A stretch of 64,000 nucleotides of DNA from Leishmania martiniquensis. Taxonomy: Eukaryota > Euglenozoa > Kinetoplastea > Trypanosomatida > Trypanosomatidae. Made by a program: the position numbers and the translations under genes. Positions 9,701-19,500 of this stretch are shown piece after piece (the first letter of the stretch is position 1; each line of letters starts with the position of its first letter). The notes below the pieces were generated by a model that was not told where the DNA came from, searched no databases, and worked only from the letters and a program-made list of their open reading frames with translations. The stretch spans positions 870,001 through 934,000 of the forward strand of contig NC_090170.1 in NCBI RefSeq assembly GCF_017916325.1. The letters are read 5' to 3'.

Positions 9701-12700
9701 TTGGACACTCATCGTCATAATCGTACTCTCCTGCGCCGCCTAGGGAGGCAGGCGAGAGACGACAAGGACGGCGTTGCGGCATCACCAGCGACGGCGACGC
9801 CAAAGCCGGCCGAGGAGGCTTCCATGACCTCAATGATGGCCGTGCAGGAGCAGCTTGGATTTCCCGAAGACATGGACGGGCGGGCGCGCTTTCTACCCGA
9901 GTTTCTGCGCTTTTCGCTGCGCGACTTGCAGGTGGTGCACACGCCATCCACAACCGAGCCTGCCCGCGGCTCCGACAGGGCCGCTCCTGCTGCTGTGGAG
10001 TATAGGCCCGCCAGTACGTCAGTTAAATGGCGCGAGGCGGTCGTGTATCTGCAGGATATCCTGGAGCAGACCAAGTCGGAACTGTTTCGAGTGGACTACA
10101 GCCGTGAGATGAACATCAACGTGACACACACCCGCTTCCCTGGTCTTTCGCGCAGCCCCTGGAGGGCTTTGGAGCGCGTTCTGGCACTGCATGTACGACT
10201 GGGCGAGATCGCGACAACTGCGCTGACGCAAGACGACTATCTGCTTGCCACTTACTATGTGAAGGTGCTGCTGTTGACGCTGTCGAGGTGCCGCCAGCGC
10301 CTGCACGCCGGAAGGGTAGCCGCTGCAGCGAGAGAGGTTGCCGAAAACGCCCCGGCGGGCGGCCGAGCCTCTGTTGCAGCAGTGACTGCTGAGGAGTTAG
10401 AAAGCCCACCTGTCCCCGACGAAGCGGGCGTAGCACCGGCGGATGTTCCAGATGGAAGTTTCTCTCCAAACACGTCCGGGGGTGCCTTGTGGCCTAGTGA
10501 GTGCCGCGAAGAGTCACTCGAGCATCCAGCTGGCTCTGTCGCAGAGGCATTCGCCATGGCAGATGCTCAGGCAACGAGCCACGGCTCTCTCGGCGAGAGG
10601 CCCGGCAGGCACGGCCTCTGCACCGATCCTCAGGAAGGTGCCTCGGGGCACCAGTCTGGAGGCAGGGGCAGCAGCAGCGGCGATGGCGGCGACGAAGCAG
10701 GCTCGTTGCGGAATGCCATACCACAGCTGTGGCGGCTCTTGGACACGACATGCACTTCACTTGATGTGCACGTCAGCCGGATTCGCCTGGGGCTCTTCGC
10801 GCCTCGTCTCTCGCCGATGGGCCAAGTGGTGGGGGAGCCGCTCTACCGGTGTCTCCCACGGGCACAACGGCGATGCCTGGTCGACCTGAACTGTCTCTAC
10901 CACCTTTATATTATGGAGCTACTCAACGTCTCGGTGCGCGGGCTGAGCGGCGACGGTGCCCTTGCCAAAGCCGGGCAAGCGAATTACTTGCGCGTTCGAT
11001 GCGGCGGCTTCTCTTTGTGGGAGCGGCAGCCGGCGCCGCCACTCACGTCTCGTGGCCGTCATGAGGCCGGCGGAGTGGCAGGGGCGTCGTTGGCGTCCAT
11101 GTCGTCCTTCTACATGAGCCACGCATCTTATTCTGCAGGCCCTGGTGGTGCGCCACCCTTGCCACATTGGGTGGGAGGATGCTTGCACAGAGATTTGGCC
11201 TACTATATGTCCAATGCCCAGGAAGCTAGCACTGGCCACCGACGCCCGAATACTTTGGTGCAACTGGTGCAGAGTTACACAGAAGTTCGAGGCGACAAAG
11301 AGGAGGGGGGTAGCGGGTACCACGGAGACGTGAATGGGGAGACTGAGAACGATGACGATAGCAGCGGGCAGTGGGCTAGCCGTAGCTCGCGTGTGCTATC
11401 CGAAGTTTGGGGTGCCTACGTAAGAGAGCTCCAATCGATTCGCACGACTAATGAGCCATCGGTGAACGTGCCGCGACCCGCCACTCGTGAGAGCGGTGTG
11501 TGTGAGGTACGTCTTCTTGAAACAGCGAGGGTGCTGCCCACCGAAGCCGCGGCGCACTGCCATCACACTACGCCGTTTGCGTCCACGGCTTTTACCGGTG
11601 CGCCGGTGCCACCCAATAGGCGCTATCTGTGGCTGCAGTTGACTGGCTTGGGCTTTCATCACGCTGTGGCATACAATGGCGATCATCTGGGGGCGGTGCT
11701 GAAGCAGTACTTTAGCGGCGAAGACGGCACTGTGGCCCTGGCGGAGCCTCTCGTGCGAGATGGCGAGGCCGCCAGGGGGATGGCTGAGGGCCTTTTCACG
11801 TCGGTTTCGACGGATGAGCCGCTCTGGACGACGCGGGTGCACGTGGTCATCGTGAACCTCATGGCCACGTACAGCCCTCGCGGCGCTGGCCGCTCGTTAG
11901 CGGTGCTGCTGCTGCCGCGCGCGTCAGTGGTCATTAAACTTCCCATGATAGTCCCGGCATCGCCGGCATCAGAGGAACCGAGTGGGCCTTTCATGCTCCC
12001 CGAGGAGTCAAGAGGCGGCCATGCCGCAGCTGGATCGCCTGCGTCGTCGCTGCCACCGCCAGCCCCCGCACATGTACTTGTGCCGCTGACGATGCGTGCG
12101 CGTGCTTGGCTGCATACCTCATTGACGCTTTACGTGTCCAACGACTGCGATGTGGAGGCGCTTGTGCGGGAGGTGCTAAATCCAGCTGAGAGCGATGACT
12201 GGGGCGTTGACTTGGAGAGCGCTGGCTTTGTGCGCCTTTGCGAGGTGATCTCCACCGCCGCCAGCTCCTCCCCGTCCTCGGTTGCCGCGGATAGACAGCG
12301 GAGCGCTGATGGGGCTGGTACACCCGGAATGAACAACGCTGCTTCGCTCTCGCGAACGCCAAACCTGCTCCTCACCGTGCGCTCGCGGGGCGTGAGCGCG
12401 TCGGCTTCGGGGGCCCACGGTGAAGGTGGCATTCGAGAAGAGGGAGGCTCCGTCGACTGCAGCTACTTGGAGCCAGCTGTGTCCATCCATCTTCAACACA
12501 TCGAGCTCTCCGCATTTATGGCGAAGGATTCCTTTCAGGTGTTCCGCGACCTTGTGGAGTCGTGGGGGTCAGGGGCTGACCTAGAGGAAGCGGAGGTACC
12601 CGCCGCACTCGTCATGCGCAGCGGGCCTGGGTTTGAGTGGGTGGCGGAGGAGGTGGCGCGCAGCTGCGCCCCCATGACATTCCATGTGAACCCTTACCTC

Positions 12701-15583
12701 TTGGCCAGGGATAGGGCAGCGGACGCGGATGCAAGTAGTGGCGAGTTTCGGTCCTCTTCACTGGGCGCACCGGTGATGCGCGCCATAACGAGTGTCGACG
12801 ACTACACGTCACACTACCCATTGCCGCCGTCGACCACGTCGTCGCAGGCGTCTCGCGCCTTCGAGTCGCCCTGGGCAGGGCCAGAAAAGTCGCAGCTAGG
12901 CCCCTCTGCCAGCTTTGGTGGCTTCAACGCCTCGTACTCAGCGTTTCGGAGCTGCACGAGCGCGTACGGCTACGATCACTGGCTTGATGCCCTGCACGCC
13001 TCACACGGGCGCGACCCACAGCTGTATGACATCTACCAGACACGTGCTTCACAGCTCCTTGATGGTGCGCCGTGGGTGCCACTGGGCCAAAGCATACGCC
13101 CTGGCACCTCAACGGCAAGCGGCATTAACCAAAGGGGTAGACGACGCGATCAAAGCAAGTCTCCGCTTCCTGCGTCGTCTGCTGAGCCTGCGCCACAGCC
13201 ACGGCTCTATACTGAAGTCTGGGACACGATCTCCGTAGCAAGTGACGACGATGTCGATCTCACAGGCGAGGAAAAGGTACCGGCAGTGGCGCCGGCGCGC
13301 GACGTACGCGACGCGCGTCGGAGAGCACCATTCCTTTCACACCAGGCACCACTACCAAGGGCGTCGGCTTCAGCTGCGGCAATTTCTCTGTCGTCGTCTT
13401 TCTCCGATCTGGAGGATGTGTCGATGTGCGGAGCACAGCTACAATGGTGCATTCTGCCGTCTAAAGATTCTGATGCATCATCAATGATGCCCTCCGGCGA
13501 TGCCCATGAATGCACCGCCGAAGCCTTCTCGAATGCCGGCGGCGACGGGCCGCACGAAGCCGCAGAGGCGAGCATTGACCTGTTCGTTGTATGCGACCAG
13601 CAACCGCACTTCCTCAGTTGCTGGTCCCGTGAGCGTGTTGAGGCTGCGCGGCAGAGGCGCGCCGTGCATCTCAACCGACTTGACTCCACTGATGACGCCT
13701 TCCTCCACGACACCACCGAGAAGTACCTCTACCCTCCAGTTGAGATCGAGTTTTTCTTGGGCGGCTGCACTCTTTACTTCAGTTTTTACGAAGGCACCGA
13801 CTTGACGTCGGCGGCCTCGCGGAAGCAGCGGCAGGGATACATGCAGACGGTATCTCGAGGCGTGAGCGTGGCACAGGCGACGCCGAAGACCTTTAAAGGT
13901 GGCAGAGGGTCAGAGGCGGTGTCGGGTGCAAGGAGGCGCAGCACCACCCGCGCTGACACAGGTAAGCCATCCGTAACGGCGTACACGGTGTCGTCAGCTC
14001 ATGACACATCGCACCCCCAGGATGGAAAGACGAAGCTCTCCGTTTCGCGCTGCAGCCGCGCCACGACTGTGGGCACGGGCGCTGCATGGGCCTCGCACGC
14101 CCTCAGCGGCGAGTCCTCGGCATCTCGACTGGAGCGCTTGCACGATCTCGGGTGTCGCAGTGGCTTTGGCGACCGCGATGCGAGCAAACGGCTCGTTCTC
14201 TGCTGCCGAGATATCACGGTTCAGACGGACACCTTCCCTCAAGCCTCGGAGGAAGACTTGTGGTTTCGCATCGTGGTGGGCGAGGTAACGGTGTTCGACT
14301 GCATTAGCACCAGCGATGTGCATCGCCTGCTGACCGCTACACCAAAGTCGCCCGCGTCGCACGCCGCACCACCAAGGAGAGGTAGCGGCGGTGGACACTG
14401 CCATGCTGACATGTCCGGTGTAAAAGCTGGCGGCAGCGGCAGTCACGGTGGGGCAACTGATGCGCGACACCTTGAGCTGACGGGGTTGCTGACCTCGTCG
14501 AAGAGCGTACATGTGGCAGCGAATGGAGGTATGTCGGGGGTGTCTCGTGCCTCCTTCGCTGTCTCCCACTTTCAGCAAGGCGGGAGTGAGTTTTCGCTGG
14601 CGATTCGGCTGCAGCCGACCTCGTTGACGTGGAGCGGCGCCTCTGTCGACTTTATGCAGACTTTCTTCTCTGTAACAGCGTCCCCGCCGTCATCGCCAGG
14701 CAACAGTATAGGGACCGCAACAATGGCTTCATCGGTGCCGCCTGTCCTGGCAAAGGAGGCAGGTACCATTTCCGGCACCGAAGCGCCGCCTCTCTTCTAT
14801 CGTCGTGTGGTGATTCTACCCACGACACTGACCGCCGCCGGCTCCTTTCAAAGCGAGAAGGGGGTGCTGGCGGCTCTTGCAGAAGGTAGCTCGCTCGATG
14901 CCTTGCGCAGCATCCCGGTGCTGTCGTGGATTTCGCTGCGAGAGATCCCGCTTCCGATTCCGTTCATACGCGTGGAGGACTGCAGCAGCGCCACTACCCT
15001 TCTGCAGCGCATCGTGGAAGACTCCAACTGTGTGTCCATCCGTTTTTTGCTCACAGCGTGCTGCTGTGGGCTGCAACCCCTCTCCGCTGTGACACGTGTG
15101 GGCGAAGCGGCGAAGGGTCTTCTGCTGCTGCCGCTTTCGAACTACCGTGGTGCTGCATTACATCACGCCATTCGCACGGCTTCCTCTGTGTTCATGCAAG
15201 AGCTGCTTACACAGGCCTCAGACATGGCAGCGTTGCTCGCGAGCGGATCCTATCATGCTAGCCGCTCACTCCTTGAGGTACTCGTGTCACCCCAACATCG
15301 TGCACTCAACATAGAAGAGCCATCGCGCGCTGCCCAACCCGCCGGCGTGGCAGACGGCTGGCGGCAGGGCCAAGAGCAGCTGCGTGTTGGACTACAGGAG
15401 GCGCTCACTATGGCGAGCTATTGCACCGGCCCAGATGGGAGTCTTCTCCGTATTCCTGCGGCGGCACTGCGCCTGCTTATGGGTATATCCGGCGCGGCGA
15501 CAACAACCCTCTGGGGTGTTCGAAATAGTCAGGGCAGTGCGGCGCGCGAGCGAGATTGCCACATCTACAAAAAAAAGTCCTGA
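6704..15583 (+). CDS. ATG2: ATG2-like bridge-like lipid transfer protein, 2959 aa
   Basis: This is by far the largest gene in the window. ATG2 is a rod-shaped protein that moves phospholipids from the ER to growing autophagosomes. The N-terminus fits the ATG2/chorein pattern: an amphipathic start (LLLPLQRKIFKNFGHY), a strand and 'YNPFVDVLRA' segment by residue ~55, then, after a low-complexity insert, RLLRGGIRSAGLLSFLRQ (~143-160) and SLTVESIDLVFEV, which correspond to the 'G.i..i.i.W..L' and 'i.i..l.L' strands. The C-terminus (~2697-2880) matches the ATG2 end region: FYRRVVILPTT, a 'SWISLREIPLPIPFIRVED' block, then LQPLSAVTRVGEAAKGLLLLPLSNYRG followed by an amphipathic helix. The middle has repeated beta-rich stretches split by Ser/Ala/Gly-rich inserts, which explain a length well above the ~1600-2000 residues usual for ATG2. 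Another bridge-like protein (VPS13-type) is the main alternative, but the C-terminus favours ATG2. Confidence 0.72.
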   Translation: MNFVNTYLLLPLQRKIFKNFGHYDYQTSTFHLNEERVNEVFFDPAYNPFVDVLRATSHASAVASSKAAAAAEQQRQHQRAFSPVTARGRNTTIDGTPGLRTTRAGSCQPCNEGVCNQAATVTVTEEAERGREFAASARCPPQVRLLRGGIRSAGLLSFLRQVTTQKSLTVESIDLVFEVTTATMADSTAASHGEDPSLVPPPASVPQDAAGDTAHREDDALLEDPAAAGLPALDEDEEVARGLQHLPTSGWPRCGEMAALARSYSIEDYSWLQGEAGDPGSSTDSAGVDSEDSDTEPQPLNAAGAARPGTPKDSSVTQFHSVGELMTYLKQQLQGLTVGVEDVRLTFCVPPAGARESLVDNTDSACRRSGRPHVGARAGAAGAPLHVCRGTRVLHLSCRRGLRLTVDESSGAAVEEMQCTASIQDWQCYAHVMKADGPLPSEFSLDDLFFATSATHTAGSAAKSMGVSAGNEREPAACAPITVRVARRGAGAAANAGANLPSLSPFSADAPLPPRVLVDVVAAEGWSIVLSAVQMANLVSMIRQVMSEATDYEKDAASTGHFSAFASTREPSSTTAEQEKQVSATPLDSGQAVTAAAMTATQLRAAAKYISVHCGGCSISLLTQSAVDANAVASAWRRALPSQQLALLDPRSTDPLQKLTAAPTLPVYEVLTTSHLTYVMREVDILFPNIDAEAPSPSSTSSPTVSGIFQQSARKRRIYRRIFDNRLADPSVTEQLARAHAAAGNSGSGAGASFFMGVGSISFLEYRHAAASARQCTAARSHSSSAANAGGQPSLSPLLGHSVRPAQLMHAERSPYALVLFHRSSPLLPQKAPVAEVVAQPQPPCFRIYQETVVVGVANISVQLDPGLVEALAIYGTAIEELIRRIGGAQQGCETEPYGTAEVPTGVTGSSTRTLSSPPLSAPSTSPRVHTRSSVKVLLESVDGSIRFPIEPNGTTASPEHPTDRAHGVSASTASTASASSEPQPFLLARLLQRLRDSSLDTHRHNRTLLRRLGRQARDDKDGVAASPATATPKPAEEASMTSMMAVQEQLGFPEDMDGRARFLPEFLRFSLRDLQVVHTPSTTEPARGSDRAAPAAVEYRPASTSVKWREAVVYLQDILEQTKSELFRVDYSREMNINVTHTRFPGLSRSPWRALERVLALHVRLGEIATTALTQDDYLLATYYVKVLLLTLSRCRQRLHAGRVAAAAREVAENAPAGGRASVAAVTAEELESPPVPDEAGVAPADVPDGSFSPNTSGGALWPSECREESLEHPAGSVAEAFAMADAQATSHGSLGERPGRHGLCTDPQEGASGHQSGGRGSSSGDGGDEAGSLRNAIPQLWRLLDTTCTSLDVHVSRIRLGLFAPRLSPMGQVVGEPLYRCLPRAQRRCLVDLNCLYHLYIMELLNVSVRGLSGDGALAKAGQANYLRVRCGGFSLWERQPAPPLTSRGRHEAGGVAGASLASMSSFYMSHASYSAGPGGAPPLPHWVGGCLHRDLAYYMSNAQEASTGHRRPNTLVQLVQSYTEVRGDKEEGGSGYHGDVNGETENDDDSSGQWASRSSRVLSEVWGAYVRELQSIRTTNEPSVNVPRPATRESGVCEVRLLETARVLPTEAAAHCHHTTPFASTAFTGAPVPPNRRYLWLQLTGLGFHHAVAYNGDHLGAVLKQYFSGEDGTVALAEPLVRDGEAARGMAEGLFTSVSTDEPLWTTRVHVVIVNLMATYSPRGAGRSLAVLLLPRASVVIKLPMIVPASPASEEPSGPFMLPEESRGGHAAAGSPASSLPPPAPAHVLVPLTMRARAWLHTSLTLYVSNDCDVEALVREVLNPAESDDWGVDLESAGFVRLCEVISTAASSSPSSVAADRQRSADGAGTPGMNNAASLSRTPNLLLTVRSRGVSASASGAHGEGGIREEGGSVDCSYLEPAVSIHLQHIELSAFMAKDSFQVFRDLVESWGSGADLEEAEVPAALVMRSGPGFEWVAEEVARSCAPMTFHVNPYLLARDRAADADASSGEFRSSSLGAPVMRAITSVDDYTSHYPLPPSTTSSQASRAFESPWAGPEKSQLGPSASFGGFNASYSAFRSCTSAYGYDHWLDALHASHGRDPQLYDIYQTRASQLLDGAPWVPLGQSIRPGTSTASGINQRGRRRDQSKSPLPASSAEPAPQPRLYTEVWDTISVASDDDVDLTGEEKVPAVAPARDVRDARRRAPFLSHQAPLPRASASAAAISLSSSFSDLEDVSMCGAQLQWCILPSKDSDASSMMPSGDAHECTAEAFSNAGGDGPHEAAEASIDLFVVCDQQPHFLSCWSRERVEAARQRRAVHLNRLDSTDDAFLHDTTEKYLYPPVEIEFFLGGCTLYFSFYEGTDLTSAASRKQRQGYMQTVSRGVSVAQATPKTFKGGRGSEAVSGARRRSTTRADTGKPSVTAYTVSSAHDTSHPQDGKTKLSVSRCSRATTVGTGAAWASHALSGESSASRLERLHDLGCRSGFGDRDASKRLVLCCRDITVQTDTFPQASEEDLWFRIVVGEVTVFDCISTSDVHRLLTATPKSPASHAAPPRRGSGGGHCHADMSGVKAGGSGSHGGATDARHLELTGLLTSSKSVHVAANGGMSGVSRASFAVSHFQQGGSEFSLAIRLQPTSLTWSGASVDFMQTFFSVTASPPSSPGNSIGTATMASSVPPVLAKEAGTISGTEAPPLFYRRVVILPTTLTAAGSFQSEKGVLAALAEGSSLDALRSIPVLSWISLREIPLPIPFIRVEDCSSATTLLQRIVEDSNCVSIRFLLTACCCGLQPLSAVTRVGEAAKGLLLLPLSNYRGAALHHAIRTASSVFMQELLTQASDMAALLASGSYHASRSLLEVLVSPQHRALNIEEPSRAAQPAGVADGWRQGQEQLRVGLQEALTMASYCTGPDGSLLRIPAAALRLLMGISGAATTTLWGVRNSQGSAARERDCHIYKKKS

Positions 15584-17183
15584 GAGAGCGCACTCTTCCT
15601 TTCACCTCGCTATGTCGTATAACATGCATAGGTAATGCCATTGTGTGTGACGCTGCCCCTCTCCCCCCCCACACGCTCACACTCACTCACACACCCACCG
15701 CCCGTCTTTGGTGGTAGTGGTGGGGCGCTTGGTGCGCACCATTGTTTATTTTCTTCGTTTTGGCTCATTCGTTGTTTTCTTCCTCGTGGTCGTTCATCAT
15801 TTCCTACGCCTACAGTGTCTTCACTATGCCTGATGTGCCGCTCTCTCTCTCTATTCTTCTTTGATGGACGGTGCTGACGTGCTCGTCTTCGTCTTGTGAG
15901 ATGACCCGTCATTTTGTTGTGCTCTCTTGTTCCGGCATTAGATGCCCCTTCCTCCTCCCTCCCTTTCCTCTCACGCCGTACTATTTACCCTCATCTGGAG
16001 GGGCTTTGTCGCTCTTTGACCGTTTTCGCTTTCGCCGCTCGCTGCTCTTCTCGATTAGGCACCCCTCACTCTCCTACGCGTTCAACGAGTCCGACTCAAG
16101 GAAAGGATCGTGCTGCGCCGAAACCGCAGCAAACCGTTTCCGTGCGAGACCGGCTGTGCTGCCCACCCATCTCTCAGAGCACGTGCGGCGGGCAATGCTA
16201 GGAAAGACACACCCTCCTTCGCTTTGGCGCGCGCCCAAACCGCTCGTGGCCACGCCGCAGAGGGTAACGGCACGCCTTGGTCTCGGAAAAAAAGACGAAG
16301 AAAACAAAAAAAATGGCCACCTTGAAGAGGACTGACACATCCTCCGCGGCTCTCGGCTGTGCTGCTCTGCGCCGGAGAATGGCAAGAGGAGGCGGGACAC
16401 AGCAGCACGCGGCGGCATCCTTTCACACCATGAACGCCTGGCAAGCTGCCGGGCCTGCCGCCCCGCTGCTCTTCCTCGCATACTCCAAGTGTACGCGTTG
16501 CGCCTTCTCACCTTCGCCTTCTCTCGGCCTAAGTGTCTCTGTCCTGTCCTTTTTCACCTCTCTAAAATGACGGTGACGCATCGCTTCCTGCTTCACTCCG
16601 TTTTTTTTTTGTTTGTATCTGCTTGTGTTGCGGCGCCTTCGGTCTCTGCCGGCTGCACACATCTTTTCTCAGACCTTCTCTTGCAGCCTCTCGATGGGAT
16701 AGGTACAACTCTCTGCTCACACGCCTCTATGAGGCGGTGTCTTGGGCCTAGCTGTTGCCCACTTTTGAAACCCTCCCCCACTAAACGCCACGGGGCTGCC
16801 TCGCTTCGCTGGCTGCGTGAAAACGTGAGCAACACTATTACTGGTCAGCTTTACTGACGAGAACGCACCTCCCGCAGGAGGTAACCGTTTTTTCTGCCCT
16901 CGCAGCTGCAATCTAAGCATGCGAATCAGTGGAGAGGAAAGGGGGGGCAGGCCAGCGGCACCCTCGCTCTTGCTCATAGCTTCAGTCGCAGCAGCGACCG
17001 CGACGCAGAAAATCCTGCTCGAACCCCTCTTGACGATGCGTTGCCAACACACATGGCCACTGCGTTTGAGCAGAAACAAATACCCTACAGAAAAGAGTAT
17101 TGACAAAGCGGCTCGCCGTTTCCTTTCAACATGTTTCTCTGTTGTACACAATAAACGCTTAACCCCCCTCGACCCCCGACTCT

Positions 17184-17659
17184 GCCACACACAGCCTCGT
17201 CACCGCAGCGTGAGAAGCAGCGGTGGGCACCTGTTACCGCCACGCGCTCACGCAGCCATCTCAGTACAGGCCTCGGCCCCGAGCTCGGCCCACCCACACG
17301 CGTCACGCTCTGCCTCGCAGCCCCGCCCCTCATGCCAGTCGCCACCTCGTGCGTCCCCCTCGGGGGGCAGCTCAGACTTCCCCCCACCCTCGACACCACC
17401 ACCGCCAGCAGGAGGCGCTGAGGGCCGAGTGAGATGCGTTCGCGCCGGGCGGACACTCTCTGCTCATCACGAGAAAGCTGCAAGTGCATTCGCCGCCACA
17501 GGCCGCTCCGGCGCAACACCGTTGAGGACCGCACCACGGACACCGCCAGCGCTACACAGCCCCTCCCACACACACTTCGCTACGTCACAGGTGCCTCACC
17601 CTGTATTACCATGGAAAGCGGCTCGGCACGGGCAGGGGGATAAGGGGCCGCGTGGCGCC
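17184..17659 (-). repeat. Dispersed repeat, copy 1 (inverted, shortened at both ends)
   Basis: Read on the - strand, this 476-base block matches the two copies at 47169 and 57732. By eye the only differences are one substitution (near 17215) and a shorter CA/GT run (near 17570). It lacks about the first 50 and the last 60 bases of the full element, and similarity stops abruptly at both edges. It lies about 1.6 kb downstream of the ATG2-like stop codon. Loss of both ends is more like copying by gene conversion or segmental duplication than clean insertion of a retroposon. Confidence 0.92.
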
Positions 17660-17871
17660 TCCTCCTCAAAGGGTGGTTAACCCCCCCACCGCCCGCGAGA
17701 CGCTGGGCCCTGCGAGGTGCACCAACTCGCCATCCGTGCGGGAGCGAAATTCGACCCCGATTCGACATGAATAGGCTTGTGTACGCCTTGCGCTCTGCGC
17801 GCCAGCGTTGCTCCCAATCGAAACTCCCCTTTTCCATCTCTCCCCCTCGCTGGTCGGCCATTTCCATCTAA

Positions 17872-17873
17872 AG
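17872..17873 (+). promoter_or_regulatory. Predicted spliced-leader acceptor for the ATP-grasp gene
   Basis: A pyrimidine tract at about 17825-17869 (ending TTTCCATCT) is followed by AAAG. The leader would be about 46 nt. Confidence 0.45.
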
Positions 17874-17919
17874 GAGGCGCACACGCATCACCGCCGTGAC
17901 CCCCCTCCCGTGAAAGGGG

Positions 17920-19500
17920 ATGGATGGGAAAGTAGTTGTTGTTCTCCGTACCAGCAGCGTGGCACGTGTGCCGTTCTACCGCCGCCTCATTGCGCTCGGC
18001 CTCACACTGGTGCTGGTGCACCCCGATAAGCCAAAGTCTGAGTTCGAGGGCATCTTTCCGCACTGGCTGCAGTGCGAGACAGACGACGTGGATGAAGTGC
18101 ACCCTGCCTTGTCGGCATTCTTAGCATTACATAAGCTTATCCCCAATGCCGTCGTGTCATTCGACGAGTATGCCGTCTACCAGGCGGCGGCAGTTGCAGT
18201 GCGGCTGAACCTTACCCCGGTCCCATTGCCACCTACCGCACTTCTACAGAACAACTTGAAAGATGCTTTTCGACTCTTTTGTAGCGAGCACGGCATCTCA
18301 TCGCCAACGTCGGTGCCGCTTCCCGTGGCGGCAGTGCTCCCGAAACTAGACGAAATGAGTACCCTCGCTGGCAACACGGCTGAGCTCTTGATGGTCTTTG
18401 AGAAGATTCGGCCAGTGCTGTCTGAGTGTATTGTGAAGGCGATGGCCGCTGTTGCCCTGACATTCCCAGTGGTACTAAAGCCCAGCCCGGGATCAGGAAG
18501 CCTGCTGACTCGCTTGTGTTCCACCCTGGAGGAAGCGGTGGTGCACGTGTGGTACATGTGGACGACTCTTGCAAATCACCCAGACACAAAGCACTTTGCC
18601 GCCCTTGTGAAGGAGTCACTGCATGGAGCTGCGCGCGAGCGCGGCACCGATGCTGTGCGCATCCTCGCCGAGGAGTTTATTGAGGGCCAGGAGGTTGACA
18701 TGGACTGCGTTGTCGAGCGTGGTGTCGTGCGTTTCTGCTCCATTTCAGACAACTTTCCGCCGTCTTCGCCTTATTTTGCGGAGGCTGGCGGACTTTGCCC
18801 ATCGTCGCTGGGGCACCGGGGTCAGTGCGCCCTGCGGGACTTGCTCGACTCGTACGTGCGCACGCATGGAACGCGTTTGAACGGCGTTCTCCACTTTGAA
18901 GCGAAGTACAATCCAACCCTACAGCGAGCCTACGTGATTGAGGTGAACTGCCGGCCGGGCAGTGCAGAGACGAACGTTATGCTGCAAACTGTGTATCGAG
19001 GGCTGAACCTTGGTGAGGCTGTGGTGCGCTGTGCGTTGCAGATTCCTATGCAGGAGCAGCTGGCGAATCTGTTTCCAGAGCTGCTGCTCAGCCAGCAAGA
19101 GGCGCCTGCGCCCCGCAAAGTGTGGCAGAAGGTAAGCTCACAGTCCACTTCCGAGGCTAAGGTAGATGCGCCTATCCTGAGCACCACTGTCCATGCAGAA
19201 ATGTGGTCACTTCTCGGTGGCCCGTCTCGCGGCTTCTTTCCGTCGCAGTGCTGGGCGGCGTCTGTTAATGTTTATCCAACTCAGGCTGGCTTGCTAAGCA
19301 AGGTGCGCGTTCCTGTTGAGGACGCTTCGCTCGTTGGCTTCTCGGTCTCGGCAAGGCTGGGTGACACTGTGGCACCGCCGCCAAAGCAGTTCTACATGCT
19401 CGGTTGGATGGTGGCCCAAGGAGCAACCCAGTGGGAGGCGAAGCAGAACATTCATCGGATGACAAAAGCCTTTGAGCAGGATATATCATGTGTGCTGTGA
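17920..19500 (+). CDS. ATP-grasp ligase, carnosine synthase-like, 526 aa
   Basis: ATP-grasp enzymes join a carboxylate to an amine or thiol through an acylphosphate made from ATP. This protein has the expected order: an N-terminal nucleotide-fold segment (MDGKVVVVLRTSS, then LTLVLVHPD), a middle region, the ATP-binding lysine in VVLKPSPGSGS (Lys187), the adenine-side EEFIEGQEVDMD segment (~251-262), and the magnesium-binding strand VIEVNCRPG with Glu341 and Asn343. The pattern SISDN...EAGGLCPSSL between them resembles the carnosine synthase and L-amino-acid ligase branch. The C-terminal ~150 residues end in a domain with SVSARLGDTV and GWMVAQG, like the lid or closing domain of biotin-carboxylase-type ATP-grasps. 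Catalytic residues look intact. The substrate cannot be told from sequence. It has no signal or membrane segment, so is probably cytosolic. Confidence 0.85.
   Translation: MDGKVVVVLRTSSVARVPFYRRLIALGLTLVLVHPDKPKSEFEGIFPHWLQCETDDVDEVHPALSAFLALHKLIPNAVVSFDEYAVYQAAAVAVRLNLTPVPLPPTALLQNNLKDAFRLFCSEHGISSPTSVPLPVAAVLPKLDEMSTLAGNTAELLMVFEKIRPVLSECIVKAMAAVALTFPVVLKPSPGSGSLLTRLCSTLEEAVVHVWYMWTTLANHPDTKHFAALVKESLHGAARERGTDAVRILAEEFIEGQEVDMDCVVERGVVRFCSISDNFPPSSPYFAEAGGLCPSSLGHRGQCALRDLLDSYVRTHGTRLNGVLHFEAKYNPTLQRAYVIEVNCRPGSAETNVMLQTVYRGLNLGEAVVRCALQIPMQEQLANLFPELLLSQQEAPAPRKVWQKVSSQSTSEAKVDAPILSTTVHAEMWSLLGGPSRGFFPSQCWAASVNVYPTQAGLLSKVRVPVEDASLVGFSVSARLGDTVAPPPKQFYMLGWMVAQGATQWEAKQNIHRMTKAFEQDISCVL

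Larger units (their letters stand above)
15584..17919. other. Spacer containing the inverted repeat copy
   Basis: No gene is supported. Bases 15640-16100 and 16470-16700 are strongly pyrimidine-rich, as expected for UTR. The block at 17184-17659 is the inverted copy of the 585-bp repeat. Open frames across it on both strands are by-products of its GC-rich composition. Confidence 0.65.
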
